From: Epiperipatus broadwayi
Taxonomy: Eukaryota; Onychophora; Udeonychophora; Euonychophora; Peripatidae
Reading direction: 5' to 3'
DNA length: 64,000 nucleotides
NCBI GenBank assembly: GCA_028023455.1
Contig: JAQFVV010001051.1
Location: 58,958 to 122,957, forward strand
Positions 1 to 13,251 of this stretch are shown in pieces. Position 1 is the stretch's first letter; the number at the start of each line of letters is the position of its first letter. The notes under the pieces are model-generated. The model was not told where the DNA came from and did no database searches. It was given only the letters and a program-made list of their open reading frames with translations. Both the position numbers and the translations under genes were made by a program.

Positions 1-596
1 AAATTATATTACGGTTTATAATTAAATTCAATATTCAGAAATTTGGACACTAATTGCTATTAATTTCATTTTTTACTACTATCTTAATTTTAGTGTAATT
101 ATAATTAAATAGATATCATGTGCTTTAATAATTGTATATTCTAACCATTAATGACTTCCGATATTATTAACAAATTTTAAAGTGTATGGTAACAACAAAT
201 ATATTCTCTCAAATTATTAATAAAATCTTGATTCAAAAACATGCAATAAGTGCCTGATTATTTTTACTGAGAATAATCGATTTTGGATTTCAATACACAT
301 AATAGATTAAATAGATTTTAAAATAATACTTCTAATTTAATTAGTTTAGAAAAAATACTAATAATTTTAAACAACAATTACAATGCTAAATATAACTATT
401 TATCTATCCGTTTGTCCAATCATCCTGCTGCTCCATCTATATATCTAATTATCTGTATCTTATACCCCTCTATCTATCTATCTATTTTACATCTATATCT
501 ATTCATTTGTCTATTTATATATCAATCAATCAATCTATTTATCTTTCTATCTATCCATCCATTTATCAATCTATGTATCGTTACATGTATGGATGG
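1..596. other. AT-rich DNA grading into degenerate TATC repeat
   Basis: No gene is visible. From about 400 onward the sequence is a decayed mixture of TATC, CATC and TTTATC words. These read as an older, mutated flank of the pure microsatellite that follows. Short open frames here only translate that repeat. Confidence 0.7.
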
Positions 597-1599
<1,003 letters not shown>

Positions 1600-4500
1600 G
1601 TACCTGAATGGTTTATTATCTGTCTTTCTCTTTATCAATTGTCACTATTTATCTCTTTAACTCTTTTTATACCTCGCTATTTAGAATCTCCTATAAAGTG
1701 CAATATAAATATATCTTTAGTGATGGTTGACAGGCCTTTAATTGGTCCATTTTTTTAAATCGACATACATTTTAAATGTCTAACTTCAATTTTGATAGAC
1801 TGAGTTTATAATTTATATATATATACATACAGAACCTAAGCTATATTTTCACAAAATTTTTGGCAGAAGACATTGCTATTTTCTGACAATGATTATTCAT
1901 AAATTAAAAAATAAAACACAATTACTTATCTACACTGCTGCTTTTTATATTTCAACAGGTAGACTGGTTTTCATCAGGAAGTACAATCTTCAGGTTGAAA
2001 TATTAAAAGCAACATTGTCTATAAGTAATTGGTTTTTGTTTTTAAATTATTTGTAGAATTTTTTTCATTAGTTTTTACAGTTTTTCTTTCTTCAATAAGA
2101 CTATTAGTCATAGTATGCATTGATGTATTATGTATTGTAATCTATCACATATAAACATTCATAATATGATAAAGGGTATAATAATTAGATAGTTATTGAT
2201 GATACCTGCAAGTTATATAATCTGTATTTTGAAATGTAATATGATAAAACTGTTTTTTTTTTATGTTTTACTGCAAAAAAAATTAGTTGTTGGTATCTAC
2301 ATGGTAAATAAAAAATAGAAAGCTGGAAATAATCTCTAATCTGCACTTTGTAAGCATAATAAATAATTCCTTTCCATTCACTATTGACAAATTAAGACTG
2401 TTATATATTTATTTGTCTTGCAGCAAATTATTCAAAGACTTTTATTCAATTATCATAAATTTAAATAATATTAAATTATTTTCATTAATTTCAAACCTTG
2501 ACTTTTTTATGTCAATCTTTTGCAATCAGCTTTTCACCACTAGAGGGAAGTTATTTATTTATTTTTTTCTTATGTATATATATATATAATTAAATATTTC
2601 TATGGATTGTTATTATAAGAGGTTAAAGGTTATTTCTATTTACATGGATATTATCTTATTTCCATTTTTTATTATATATATATTTGAAAACAATTTTATT
2701 TCTTTCTTCATAACTTTCTTTTATGATATCAATAATAATTTAAACTTTACCAGAAGCATTTCCCTTCTTCATAGATTTAATAGTATATACCATCAGTTCA
2801 TTTTAAATGTTTGGCAATTAAGAAGATGTGGTAACACTAGTGGGTAATTTAATTTTGTTATTTATTATAATTTTTTGTAAAACTCTTCATCACATTTCAT
2901 AATGGCTTTCCTCATTTGAATAATATTACCATCTTTAATTCTTATTGCTGGAAAAAAAATTATTCCCATGCCAAAATGTTGTTTTGTATTTCTCATATTT
3001 TTCTATTTTTCTATAGCTTTTCTTGTTAATTCTGATTTTTCTTTTACAATTATTAATTCTGTTTAGTACAATTTTATAAAATTATAGATGTTCAATTTTT
3101 CTTAATGGATTATTTAAAAATATATATATATATATTTCTCCTTTCTCTTTTTAAATTCTCTCTGAGATGAATTTTTTTAAAGTAAATTATTGCTCTTTTT
3201 TATACTATTTTTTTTACAGTTCTTAATACACTATCAGTTATCTTTTTATTGATTTTAATTAAATTTGAATCATATTCAAAGTTTATCAGTTCATTAGAAG
3301 TCATAATTTAAATTCATTGGAATATTTCTAAAGAATAGAAATATCACCTCTCACTATTAACTTTTCTAATAGTTTTTATTTATCTAGTTTTGCATTAAGA
3401 TATGTCTTACATCTCATCAATCAATGATCATTTTGTGCATTAAATCTACTAAAACTTACATTACTTTTAATGGTGTTTAGTAATATTCAGATGACAACTG
3501 GTATGTATTTGTTTTATGTAATTAGTATTGTAAATTTGATTTTTATACACATTATTTACAATAAATGGTATGTTATTTGTATATAAAAAAATTAAACAAA
3601 TATCGCCATAAAATGAAATAAAATAATTTTTCTTTAAATGGATACAGTTGATAACTTTTTTTATAATTAGTTGATTGCGTTCTTTATAATCAGTAACTTT
3701 AATGATATAAATTTTATAATATTGTTGTCATTAGTTACAATATGTCATTTACATATGTTTAATTTCAACTAAGAATGATGTATCATAAATTCTAGTAAAT
3801 TTCACAAGTGGCATTTATTCAGGAATAGTAAAGGTAATTTAAAGTGATTGCTTAACATCTTCATGCTCTTATTTTCAAATGATTAAGATTTGTTTATACA
3901 CAAACATTTAGATAGAAAGGATAGATGGACTTATTCAATGTCTTGTGTTTGGAAGTGAGAGTATTCATTTATAGTTAAAAATCAACAAAGCACATGTGCA
4001 TTAGCTTAATGGCAGATTACTACTATTAAAGTTTGTAAAAACATCACACTATATAAAATAAAATCTCATTTAAATGTATTTTATTATATTTCTTTTTTAA
4101 AGAGTAGCAAATTATTATATATTTATTGAAAGGTTTTAAATTTTCTGCACTCAGAACTTTTACACAAACAACTTTATGAATATATATTAATAAGTTTTAC
4201 TTGTCTTTTATTAAGCTAGACATTATCCCCATCCCAAATATCTACTTTAAGCTTTACGTTATGAATAATATATCTGCAGTGCCACAAGAGTCTCTCAACA
4301 TAAATATTTATATAAGCATGCCAAAAATAACTCCAAATACAAATCAGTTTTTTGAGAGAATGAACAAACATTTAGCCATGCTTTCAAACAAAAGAATGTC
4401 AATGTCAATATTGTTTGCATGGAGTGAGATAACAGGAAAATAAAAGTAAAAAAGCATGGTTTATTGGTAACAACAATGATATCAATAATAATATCCAAGT

Positions 4501-4754
4501 CTTAAGCAAGTAAAATATTTAAATATTTAATTTAAATAATTAGTACCTCATCAATAAATACTGCACTATATCTATCCAACTTGTAAGTGCTATGACCAGG
4601 TTTTCCAAACTGAAAATGTACTCAGATATACTAATGTGTTTAATATACTAATGTTTTTAATGTTTCATTCTATGTTCCAAACAATATTAATAAATTAATC
4701 AATAATTCTAAGGAAGTCATCCCTGTCAAGCAGAAAAGTGATATCATATATCAA
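1600..4754. other. AT-rich intergenic DNA, no gene seen
   Basis: Apart from the foldback at about 1920-2033 (listed separately), this stretch holds short AT runs, poly-T tracts and TA dinucleotide patches. Open frames are short and have no recognisable motif. Confidence 0.6.
1920..2033. repeat. Small foldback (hairpin) repeat
   Basis: Two roughly 40-bp arms are near-inverse copies: the left arm starts AATTACTTATCTACA and the right arm ends with its approximate complement, TATAAGTAATT. An inner TATTTCAAC / GTTGAAATA pair closes a central loop. On the minus strand the loop holds CTGATGA followed about 17 nt later by GAAA. This resembles the ribozyme-like core in the larger foldbacks of this window, but I find no matching flanking stem. 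Confidence 0.6.
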
Positions 4755-4990
4755 ATTTTTTGTGACTGTATGCTATCATATATAGGTGAATCTAGGTGCA
4801 GTATTGAGAAGAGATTGAGGGAGTACAACTTGTTATATAGCATGTAAGAAGTAAAAGTAATGGTGATTTAATGTCTCCTTCAGTTTTCTTTCATCATGAA
4901 AAAGCATGTAAATATAAATTTAAATTTGATTTTGAAAATGTGAAAATTCTTCATGAAGAGAGAAACCATAATAAAAGAAATATTAAGGAG
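4755..4990 (+). pseudogene. Penelope-like element C-terminal fragment (GIY-YIG nuclease end)
   Basis: Conceptual translation in two frames resembles the end of a PLE protein. From 4761 it reads a Cys-x-Cys pair, then SYIGES, an Arg and IEKRLREY. This matches the YIG..T..R...R..EH part of the GIY-YIG endonuclease. After a frame change it ends with ILHEERN..KRNIKEA, the usual C-terminal block of these proteins. PLEs use a reverse transcriptase fused to this nuclease for target-primed insertion. Only about 80 codons remain, the frame is broken, and the reverse transcriptase is missing, so this is a dead fragment. It abuts an antisense RTE fragment at about 4988. Confidence 0.65.
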
Positions 4991-5230
4991 GCATATTTAC
5001 TTTTAGTATCAAGTTATTTTCTAAAAGGACTCCAACCAAGTATAATTCTATGGTCATTTTCATCCCTTATGTTTCCATCTGTATTAATAATCTGACCAAG
5101 GTATTTGTAATTGTTAACTTCTTCTAACTCATCATAATCAATTTTTATTTTCATATTTTGAGAAAATCCATTAAACATTACTTTAATCTTTTTTACATTT
5201 ATTTTTAGTCCTACTTTCCTACTTTCAAAC
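4988..5230 (-). pseudogene. RTE-type LINE reverse transcriptase fragment
   Basis: The minus-strand translation contains ESRKVGLKINVKK, then IDYDELEEV and INTDGN. These match the region downstream of the catalytic aspartates in the near full-length RTE copy at 47.6-50.9 kb. Homology runs left to about 4988, where it meets the PLE fragment. It stops about 15 bp before the LTR retrotransposon. The piece is truncated at both ends and cannot be functional. The abrupt ends suggest that several insertions or recombinations built this junction. Confidence 0.85.
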
Positions 5231-5244
5231 ATAAAAATATATAG

Positions 5245-7004
5245 TGTAACAAGGTGCGGACTGAGGAGAGCCAATGGTCCGCCAAAAGTTCCAAGATAAA
5301 TGGATATAGATATTACAAACACTATCAACTAATAAAGTTATTAATAATTGTAAATACTAATATTAAATGGTGGTGGGAATAATTCAATATTAACAGTATG
5401 TTATTCGTATATTTATTTGTAGCTAGTTGTTATTTGTTTAATTTTAAAAGTGGGGAAAAACTTTGTAAAACTCGTGCTTTATTGGAGTGTTTGTGGCATG
5501 CGAGTATATATATGTGCATGATTGATATATTTCAAGTAGATGGCCAGTTAAAGCAAAATGAGATCTTTCTAAAATACAAACGCAGGTTTTAGTACAATGG
5601 CGACCGCGATGACGTAGTCATAGTCCGGTTGGGTGATGCAACCGGAGAATTTCGAGGGATGGAATCACGGAAAGGGACGTGGAAAAGACAAGAAGAGAGG
5701 GGATATAAAAGAAAATAAATAGGGGATATTTTTCTTCTTCCACGGGTGCAGAGAATGAGAGAGAAAAATAAAAAACCTATCATGCATCGAGTGGGGTAAA
5801 AACCTTTCACTTGACAGGTGATGAAGGCCTGCCATACAATACCGAATGTGCTGCAAAAAGGATAGTTAAAGAACGCTGAATTCCAGTCATCGACGGCAAG
5901 GAACAATGATAGCTACGGGGAAACTAACTATGAAATCGTCCAGTTTTAAAGCCATTGACATCGTCAGACATACACCTTTGAAATGCCTAAATTCCCGGGA
6001 ATGTTAAGGTAACGTGAACTATATTATTTGCTTATTGATTTGCTATTAAAACCCAATCCGAGTCTTAAACGGATTGCGTTATCCATCGGAACTTTGAAAT
6101 AAATTAAATTCTCTATATTTAAAACATGTTTCAATAAAACTTTCAAACTACAAATTCCAGGGAAGCAATTTAATAAAAGAACATTAATAATATGTTGCAT
6201 TGCCTATAAAGATCCAAAGAATAAAATGCTTAATCTGTACGTATGTGTGTGTATGCTTGACATTCTATGAAGCACGAGTTATGAATAATGGCGGGTCAAT
6301 TAAATAAACCCTAACCTTCTTATTTTATAATAAATTGTTTTAATGTTATGAATATCTGTGAATATTTTCTTTTTTTTTTATTCTTTGATTTATATTATTT
6401 TAATAAGATTCATAGTTATAGCGCTAAAGATTTCATAATTAATATAAAACGTATACTCTACCTTGAACAACCAGTATGGAGGAATTTAGGGTGGGGTAGC
6501 GAGTGCACTCATCTGAAATTAAACGGGAATTCCCCTGTTGCGCAGAGAAAATCTAATCGATAAGATGGGATTTCTATAATCGTTTATTTTTTTTTAGATA
6601 GACAGAAATTTGGTTATGTATATCCATCCACCTTCAGTTAAAAGAAAGTAGTGTCGGAATCCATAGTTCCCGTCCATGGTCTAATGACCACCACCCCTGA
6701 GATGAGCTAGGCTAGTTAACACCCCTCCCCCCTTAAATTACAGGAAAAGGCAAAGTGATAGTAAATATCTATAGAGTCGCTATCGGGGTATATGCTGCAT
6801 CTATTAGAGTCCCGCGGTGTAATTCTTATTTGTTCATCGCAAATAGGTTTGGCGCTTGGAAGCAAACACGCTATCCATGAATATGCCCGGGGATCATGCA
6901 GAGAGGGAAAAATTTATATATATAAGGTTAAATCTTAAGTTAACCATAGCCATTTTTATGAATTTACTAATACGACCCTTCCGCGGGCAAAGCGGTTCGT
7001 TATA
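5245..7004 (+). repeat. 5' LTR
   Basis: Begins TGTAAC at 5245. The match to the 3' LTR ends at GTTATA(A) near 7004. It is long for an element with a 4.5-kb interior. It carries a TATA-like box at 5704-5710 and several AATAAA words (for example 6133-6138 and 6220-6225) that could serve as polyadenylation signals in the 3' copy. A 64-codon open frame at 5398-5592 is also open in the 3' LTR, but that follows from LTR identity and I do not call it a gene. Confidence 0.93.
5704..5710 (+). promoter_or_regulatory. Candidate TATA box of the 5' LTR
   Basis: TATAAAA in a locally purine-rich stretch, 459 bp into the LTR. The same word lies at the same offset in the 3' LTR (11952-11958). The position fits a U3 promoter, but the transcription start is inferred. 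Confidence 0.5.
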
Positions 7005-7669
7005 ACTGACGCTGCAACTGTGGGGCCTCTGGAGAGCGATGGGGAATAGGAATATAGTAGAAGGTTCAAATAAAAGAGGGCGCAGTGACCAGTAGATTTG
7101 ACACGAAGTCGGTATAGTAAACAAAAATCCGATACTTTCACGCAGTTTATGAGGGTAGAGAAAGGAAAAACGGCGAACGATTTAAATTTTTTTTTTTCCG
7201 TATAAATTTTTTTTATTGTTAAAGAAAAGGGAAAGAAAGGAAAAAAAAGACGACTGGAATATATATGTTAGAGCAATAACACTGAGCCGTATTAATACGC
7301 TGGAAATGGATATATATATATATTTTTATACGTTATCTGAGTTATTAATAAAAACTACTGTTAACCCTAATGGTTTTCAGAGGTCTAAATAGAGCGTTTA
7401 GTCGAATTTAGAAGAAAGTCAGCATAGATCGATAATAAAAGAGAGGGAAATTGGGCAACGTGTAGTGATAATAGAGATGTATAAACTATATGCGAACTCG
7501 TGCGCAATTATAAATATTTTTTTTCTTCTTCTCTCGATTGGAGGTGCGATGGTAAAGCCATAAATTGGAGATTTCAAAGCTTATGAATGGGAAATACGAA
7601 TATGTAACAGCACTGGATGGGGGCAGGGTAATCAAAGCCAGTCAGGTGAAGAGAGATTGATAAACAGTA
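7005..7669 (+). other. Retrotransposon leader between 5' LTR and gag
   Basis: Untranslated leader with many stops. I looked for a primer-binding site just after the LTR (from 7005) and did not recognise a match to a standard tRNA 3' end. The priming tRNA is therefore unknown. Purine-rich tracts near 7150-7250 and a TA run near 7310 are the only notable features. Confidence 0.6.
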
Positions 7670-8218
7670 ATGGAGAATAATATAAGTAATGAGGCAATTA
7701 GGGTTCAGAGATTTTCGGGAAAGATGTGGGAATCCCCCGGGGAACATATCCGCAGTCTAAAAAGATATTTCTGCAGGTACCCCACAGAGGAAGAGGACAA
7801 AGTGATAATTGCAGCAAGCCACCTACAGGAACATGCCCAAAGATGGTGGGAGGCATTGAGTTAGCAACCGGGAGCCTTTGAGGGGTACGAAAGAGCTCTC
7901 AAACAAGCTTTTTGGAATATAGAAATCCAAGAATATATATTCAACGAAATAAGTAGACAGACACTTGGGGAGCCACACGATGAGTATATATACTTCTTCA
8001 GGCGACAAGTGGCTCGACTGCGAGAATTGGAGATGCTAAAACTGTCAGAAGGACAGATCGTGGGTAGAGTGTGTAGGAATGTGCCACCTGACGTAGCCGC
8101 CATAGCCAGGACCGCTAAAAGGGGGCTAGCTCGAGATGTGGACTGGGCACTTGAACAAATAGTGTGCAGCCAGTGGCGAAGAGAGATGGAAGAGAAGGAA
8201 CATAAGTGTGGAAGATAG
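7670..8218 (+). pseudogene. gag (capsid) with one premature stop
   Basis: An ATG at 7670 opens a 182-codon frame interrupted by a TAG at 7862-7864. Reading continues in the same frame to the stop at 8216-8218. The protein has the Trp-rich and F/Y-rich helical character of a Ty3/gypsy capsid: RWWEAL before the stop, then FEGYERALKQAF and EYIYFFRRQVARL after it. It is short for a gag. I see no CCHC zinc knuckle before the end, so the nucleocapsid part is missing or lost. It overlaps the open part of pol by about 56 bp (8163-8218), with pol in the +1 frame relative to gag. Identification rests on position and general character, so the family call is moderate. Confidence 0.75.
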
Positions 8219-11200
8219 ATGGGTGGGAAACCTGGTTTGTGATGAGGAAGACAGAGCCCCCAACTACACCAATCAAACATGCCCTAAAGTGGAAGCACGC
8301 ATTGCAGAAACCCAAGTAGAGGTGGTTGTTGACTCAGGAAGTCAAATTTCAGTATTATCAGAAAGAATATATCGGCAGATGATGGAGAAACAAACAGACA
8401 TCAAGACACTACCCGTAAAAGCTATACAAGTTAGGATGGCCAACAACAAAAGGGCGAAAATAGAACCCAGACAAGTCTGGGTGGATCTACGGATTGGTGA
8501 GGAGGTGATTCCACATGTGTTTCTAGTCATGAAGGGGTTAATACATGAGGCATTAGTGGGGGTGGACTTCCTTCATAAAAACCAATGTACATTGGATTTT
8601 CGCAGAGGGGAATTCAGATGTAAAGGGACACCCGTCAAGTTCCTCACAACCAACTGGTGTGGATCGATAGGGATCGAGGAGGTAGAAGAAGTAAAGGAGA
8701 TAATGGAAGAAAAAATTAGAGAGATTAGGATGGTCGGCGAAGACAAAGTGAGGGCTTTTGGGCAAATACTAAAAAAATACAGGGAAGTGTTTTCAGAGGT
8801 GCCCGGAACGATACAGGGATTTGAGCAGACAATCAAACTTAGGGAGAACCAGCCATTTCAGTCACGATCATACCCGGTCCCTCACCAATACCGAGAGGAG
8901 GTCAGAAGACAAATAGAGCAAATGGTGGATTGGGGCATCATTTCTAAATGCTCATCCCCGTTTTGCAACCCATTGGTGGTGGTAAAAAAAAAACGGTGCG
9001 ATTAGAATATGTCTTGATGCACGGCAGCTGAATCGGGCAACAATTCCCGATTGTACCATTCCCCCACCCATGCATGAATTATTGGGAAAGTTCAAGGGAA
9101 AGAAGGTATTCTCAACATTTGACCTTACCACCAGCTATTGGCAGATTCAACTTCGCCCGGAAGACAGGCAGTACACCGCCTTTCGGTACGATGGGTATTC
9201 ATACCAATTCAACAGGATGCCATTTGGCCTCATAAACAGCGGGGCGGGTTTGCTACGGTGTCTTGACCAGACATTGTCAGAGGATATGAAGAAAATCACC
9301 ACGATGTATGTCGATGACGTCGTGATAGCGTCAGGTAGTATGGAAGAACACGAGAAGGAGGTTGAAATGTTCCTCAAGGAATGTAAAGACAAGGGCATCA
9401 GGGTCAATTTGGGAAAGAGTAACCTAGTCAAAGAGGAAGTGACCTTTTTGGGGCACTTGGTGGGCCATCAAGGACTAAAACCCCATCCGGACAAAATATC
9501 TGCCATCAGGGACTTTCCTATACCTAGGTCCAGAAAACAGGTTCGTTCTTTCCTGGGCCTATGTAACTTCTACCATCGGTTTCATGAACGGATGGCCGAA
9601 CATACTGAGCCTCTAGTGCATTTGCTAAGAAAAGATATCCCGTGGAAATGGGCTGAGGAGCAAGAGAAAGCATTTGAGGACATAAAAACAGAATTTGCCA
9701 AACAGGTGATGCTGGCATTCCCGGACTTTGCCAAGCCGTTCATACTCCAGACTGATAGTAGTGGGTACGGGCTGGGCGCGACTCTGTCACAAACACAAGG
9801 GGAAGAGAAAATGGGAGTGTTATATTTTATAAGCCGGTTGTTAAAAGGGCCGGAGCTAAACTATTCTGCTACAGAGAAGGAGGCCTTAGCCATTGTCTGG
9901 GCCTTCCAGAAATTCCGCCCACTCCTGCTGGGGTCAGAGGTAGCAGTGGTGACAGATCACAAAAGTTTAGAATTTATCAACCATAGCTATCTCACCAACA
10001 GTCGACTAATCCGGTGGAGTTTACTTCTCCAAGAGTACAACTATACTATCCATCATTGTAAGGGGGTGGATAATATCATAGCCGATATTCTCAGCTGGAA
10101 CCTGGTGGGGCACCAAGCAGAACATATGAGGGCAGAAAACGCATGCATCACCAGTATGGACCTACAAATGAGCAGGGAGATAGAGAAAAAATTGGCACAG
10201 TTAGGTGAGTGGCAACGTCAAGATAAGGACTTGGGACCACTAATCCAAAAATTAGAGGGGGGTACAGACCCTCAGCTCGCGAGTAAACACCGCATATGCT
10301 ATGGAATCCTTCAATCCCTAATGTGTGGAGAAACAAAGAACTGGAAGCCCAGTGTACCGGGTCGGTTGAGAAATGAATTAGTAGCCTATGTTCACCAGAT
10401 ATATGGGCATTACGGGACCTTAAAGACGGAACACCTAATTCGGAAATGGTTTTATTGGCCTGGAATCCACACCTCGGTGAAGGCCATAGTAAGGGAATGT
10501 AAAAGTTGCCAGAGAACCAAGCCTACAAACCGTGCGTATGCGGCAAACCTAGTGCCTATCATCCCCACAGGTCCTCGTGAAATAACAGCCATTGATTTTT
10601 ACGGATCATTACCCGCGTTCAAAAGGAAAAGGTATCTTATTGTGGCGTACGACTTGTTCTCGAAACACGTGGCAGCATATCCCATCGCCCAGGCAAACAC
10701 CAAATTCGCGATTAAGATGCTTGAAACCAACTACTTCAACGAAGTAGGAAAACCTCGTGTCCTCCTCTCAGATCACGGAACTCCATTCACATCTAATGAA
10801 TGGTGCAAGTGGATACAGAATCAAGGGATCAAACATTGCCTAACCTCGATTCGTAACCCTCAATCTAACCCTTGTGAGAGGGTGATGAGGGAACTGGGGC
10901 GGTTGTTCCACACGTACACCGGGGATAACCATCGTGGATGGGTCAAGCTCACCCCTCAAATAATTAACTTCATAAACTGGTCCATAAATGAGTCAACAGG
11001 TCTAGCACCCTTCCGGCTTCATTTCGGATGCCATATACCTTGCCTTATTAAGACCGTCCTTCCCGGAATGGAAGAGGGTCCAGTAGATGTGGAAAATGAC
11101 CAAAGCAGGGCACGGCGGACCATGCAAAAGATGGGGCAACGGAGAAAGAACAGGCAAGGGAATCACCCCCATTTATTCAAAGTGGGAGACTGGGTCATGG

Positions 11201-11352
11201 TGCGTGCCCAACCTGTAAGCGAAACAAGCAGAAACATATGCAAGAAATTCTGCGATTTGTACGAGGGGCCTTTTCCGATTGTTAAATGTCAAGGAAGCAA
11301 TGCTTTCTGGGTAGATACAGGGTCGGGAGTTAAAGGCTCATATAATGCATGA
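8163..11352 (+). pseudogene. pol polyprotein (protease, RT, RNase H, integrase) with a frameshift
   Basis: Protease comes first, with the catalytic Asp in DSGSQ at 8331. Reverse transcriptase follows with QLRPEDRQYTAFR, MPFGL and the YVDD catalytic box at 9307-9318. RNase H starts with TDSS at 9751 and continues with TEKEALA and TDHKSLEF. Integrase has an HX4H (10393, 10408) and CX2C (10498, 10507) zinc site and a D, D, E triad at 10594, 10771 and 10876, the last two about 35 residues apart. A GPF-type motif (YEGPFPI) near the C terminus matches the GPY/F integrase tail. I see no chromodomain. The first part stops at 9003-9005 and the rest reads one frame on. The break lies in the A10 run at 8984-8993, where one base is in excess. 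All visible catalytic residues are kept, so apart from this run the enzyme region looks young. Confidence 0.95.
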
Positions 11353-11492
11353 GCGCTGAAACCCGCACGAAGCCAAAGATCTCCCGCCGATGAGGAATCC
11401 CTAAGGAATCCGGCAGCGGGACCCGCCGGCAGAGAAGTATAAGCCTGTCAAACCCATAGAGCGTGTTTGAAGGCTTCCGAACGGGGGGGCAT
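11353..11492 (+). promoter_or_regulatory. 3' untranslated segment with polypurine tract
   Basis: After the pol stop come 140 bp with no ORF. A run of seven G at 11483-11489 lies immediately before the 3' LTR start at 11493. This is where the polypurine tract for plus-strand priming is expected. There is no room for an envelope gene. Confidence 0.75.
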
Positions 11493-13251
11493 TGTAACAA
11501 GGTGCGGACTGAGGAGAGCCAATGGTCCGCCAAAAGTTACAAGATAAATGGATATAGATATTACTAACACTATCAACTAATAAAGTTATTAATAATTGTA
11601 AATACTAATATTAAATGGTGGTGGGAATAATTCAATATTAACAGTATGTTATTCGTATATTTATTTGTAGCTAGTTGTTATTTGTTTAATTTTAAAAGTG
11701 GGGAAAAACTTCGTAAAACTCGTGCTTTATTGGAGTGTTTGTGGCATGCGAGTATATATATGTGCATGATTGATATATTTCAAGTAGATGGCCAGTTAAA
11801 GCAAAATGAGATCTTTCTAAAATACAAATGCAGGTTTTAGTACAATGGCGACCGCGATGACGTAGTCATAGTCCGGTTGGGTGACGCAACCGGAGAATTT
11901 CGAGGGATGGAATCACGGAAAGGGACGTGGAAAGGACAAGAAGAGAGGGGATATAAAAGAAAATAAATAGGGGATATTTTTCTTCTTCCACGGGTGCAGA
12001 GAACGAGAGAGAAAAATAAAAAAACGTATCATGCATCGAGTGGGGTAAAAACCTTTCACTTGACAGGCGATGAAGGCCTGCCCTACGATCCCGAATGTGC
12101 TGCAAAAAGGATAGTTAAAGAACGCCGAATTCCAGTCATCGACGGCAAGGAACAATGATAGCTACGGGGAAACTAACTATGAGATCGTCCAGTTTTAAAG
12201 CCATTGACATCGTCAGACATACACCTTTGAAATGCCTAAATTCCCGGGAATGTTAAGGTAACGTGAACTATATTATTTGCTTATTGATTTGCTATTAAAA
12301 CACAATCCGAGTCTTAAACGGATTGTGTCATCCATCGGAACTTTGAAATAAATTAAATTCTCTATATTTAAAACATGTTTCAATAAAACTTTCAAACTAC
12401 AAAGTCCAGGGAAGCAATTTAATAAAAGAACATTAATAATATGTTGCGTTGCCTATAAAGATCCAAAGAATAAAATGCTTAATCTGTATGTATGTGTGTG
12501 TATGCTTGACATTCTATGAAGCACGAGTTATGAATAATGGCGGGTCAATTAAATAAACCCTAACCTTATTTTATAATAAATTATTTTAATGTTATGAATA
12601 TCTGTGAATATTTTCTTTTTTTTTTATTCTTTGATTTATATTATTTTAATAAGATTCATAGTTATAGCGCTAAAGATTTCATAATTAATATAAAACGTAT
12701 ACTCTACCTTGAACAACCGGTATGGAGGAATTTAGGGTGGGTAGCGAGCGCACTCATCTGAAATTAAACGGGAATTCCCCTGTTGCGCAGAGAAAATCTA
12801 ATCGATAAGATGGGATTTCTATAATCGTTTATTTTTTTTTTAGATAGACAGAAATTTGGTTATGTATATCCATCCACCTTCAGTTAAAAGAAAGTAGTGT
12901 CGGAATCCATAGTTCCCGTCCACGGTCTAATGACCACCACCCCTGAGATAAGCTAGGCTAGTTAACACCCCTCCCCCCTTAAATTACAGGAAAAGGCAAA
13001 GTGATAGTAAATATCTATAGAGTCGCTATCGGGATATATGCTGCATCTATAGAGTCCCGCGGTGTAATTCTTATTTGTTCATCGCAAATAGGTTTGGCGC
13101 TTAGAAGCAAACACGCTATCCATGAATATGCCCGGGGATCATGCAGAGAGGGAAAAAATTATATATATATAAGGTTAAATCTTAAGTTAACCATAGCCAT
13201 TTTTATGAATTTACTAATACGACCCTTCCGCGGGCAAAGCGGTTCGTTATA
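11493..13251 (+). repeat. 3' LTR
   Basis: Copy of the 5' LTR, from TGTAAC at 11493 to GTTATA ending near 13251. By hand it differs from the 5' LTR by about 34 changes. Most are single-base transitions plus several 1-3 bp indels (for example the missing CTT near 12566). The TATA-like box is at 11952-11958. A 64-codon frame at 11646-11840 mirrors the one in the 5' LTR. Confidence 0.93.

Larger units (their letters stand above)
5245..13251 (+). mobile_element. Ty3/gypsy-type LTR retrotransposon, complete but damaged
   Basis: An 8.0-kb element bounded by two nearly identical 1.76-kb direct repeats that start TGTAAC and end GTTATA. Internal order is leader, gag, protease, reverse transcriptase, RNase H, integrase, then a short 3' segment with a G-rich polypurine tract against the 3' LTR. 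RT before integrase marks the Ty3/gypsy lineage rather than copia. No envelope gene is present, since only about 140 bp lie between pol and the 3' LTR. Hand alignment of the LTRs gives about 34 differences over 1760 bp, so the insertion is not recent. gag has one in-frame stop and pol one frameshift. I see no clear target-site duplication: ATAG lies to the left and ATAA to the right. Confidence 0.95.

Noticed and set aside
5398-5592. 64-codon frame conserved in both LTRs
   Set aside because: Conservation is explained by the LTRs being copies of each other. Substitutions change residues freely and no motif is seen.
8342-8836. Minus-strand frames across protease
   Set aside because: They are shadows of pol, whose plus-strand motifs are unambiguous.
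11353-11492. Envelope gene of an endogenous retrovirus
   Set aside because: Only 140 bp separate pol from the 3' LTR and no open frame is present.
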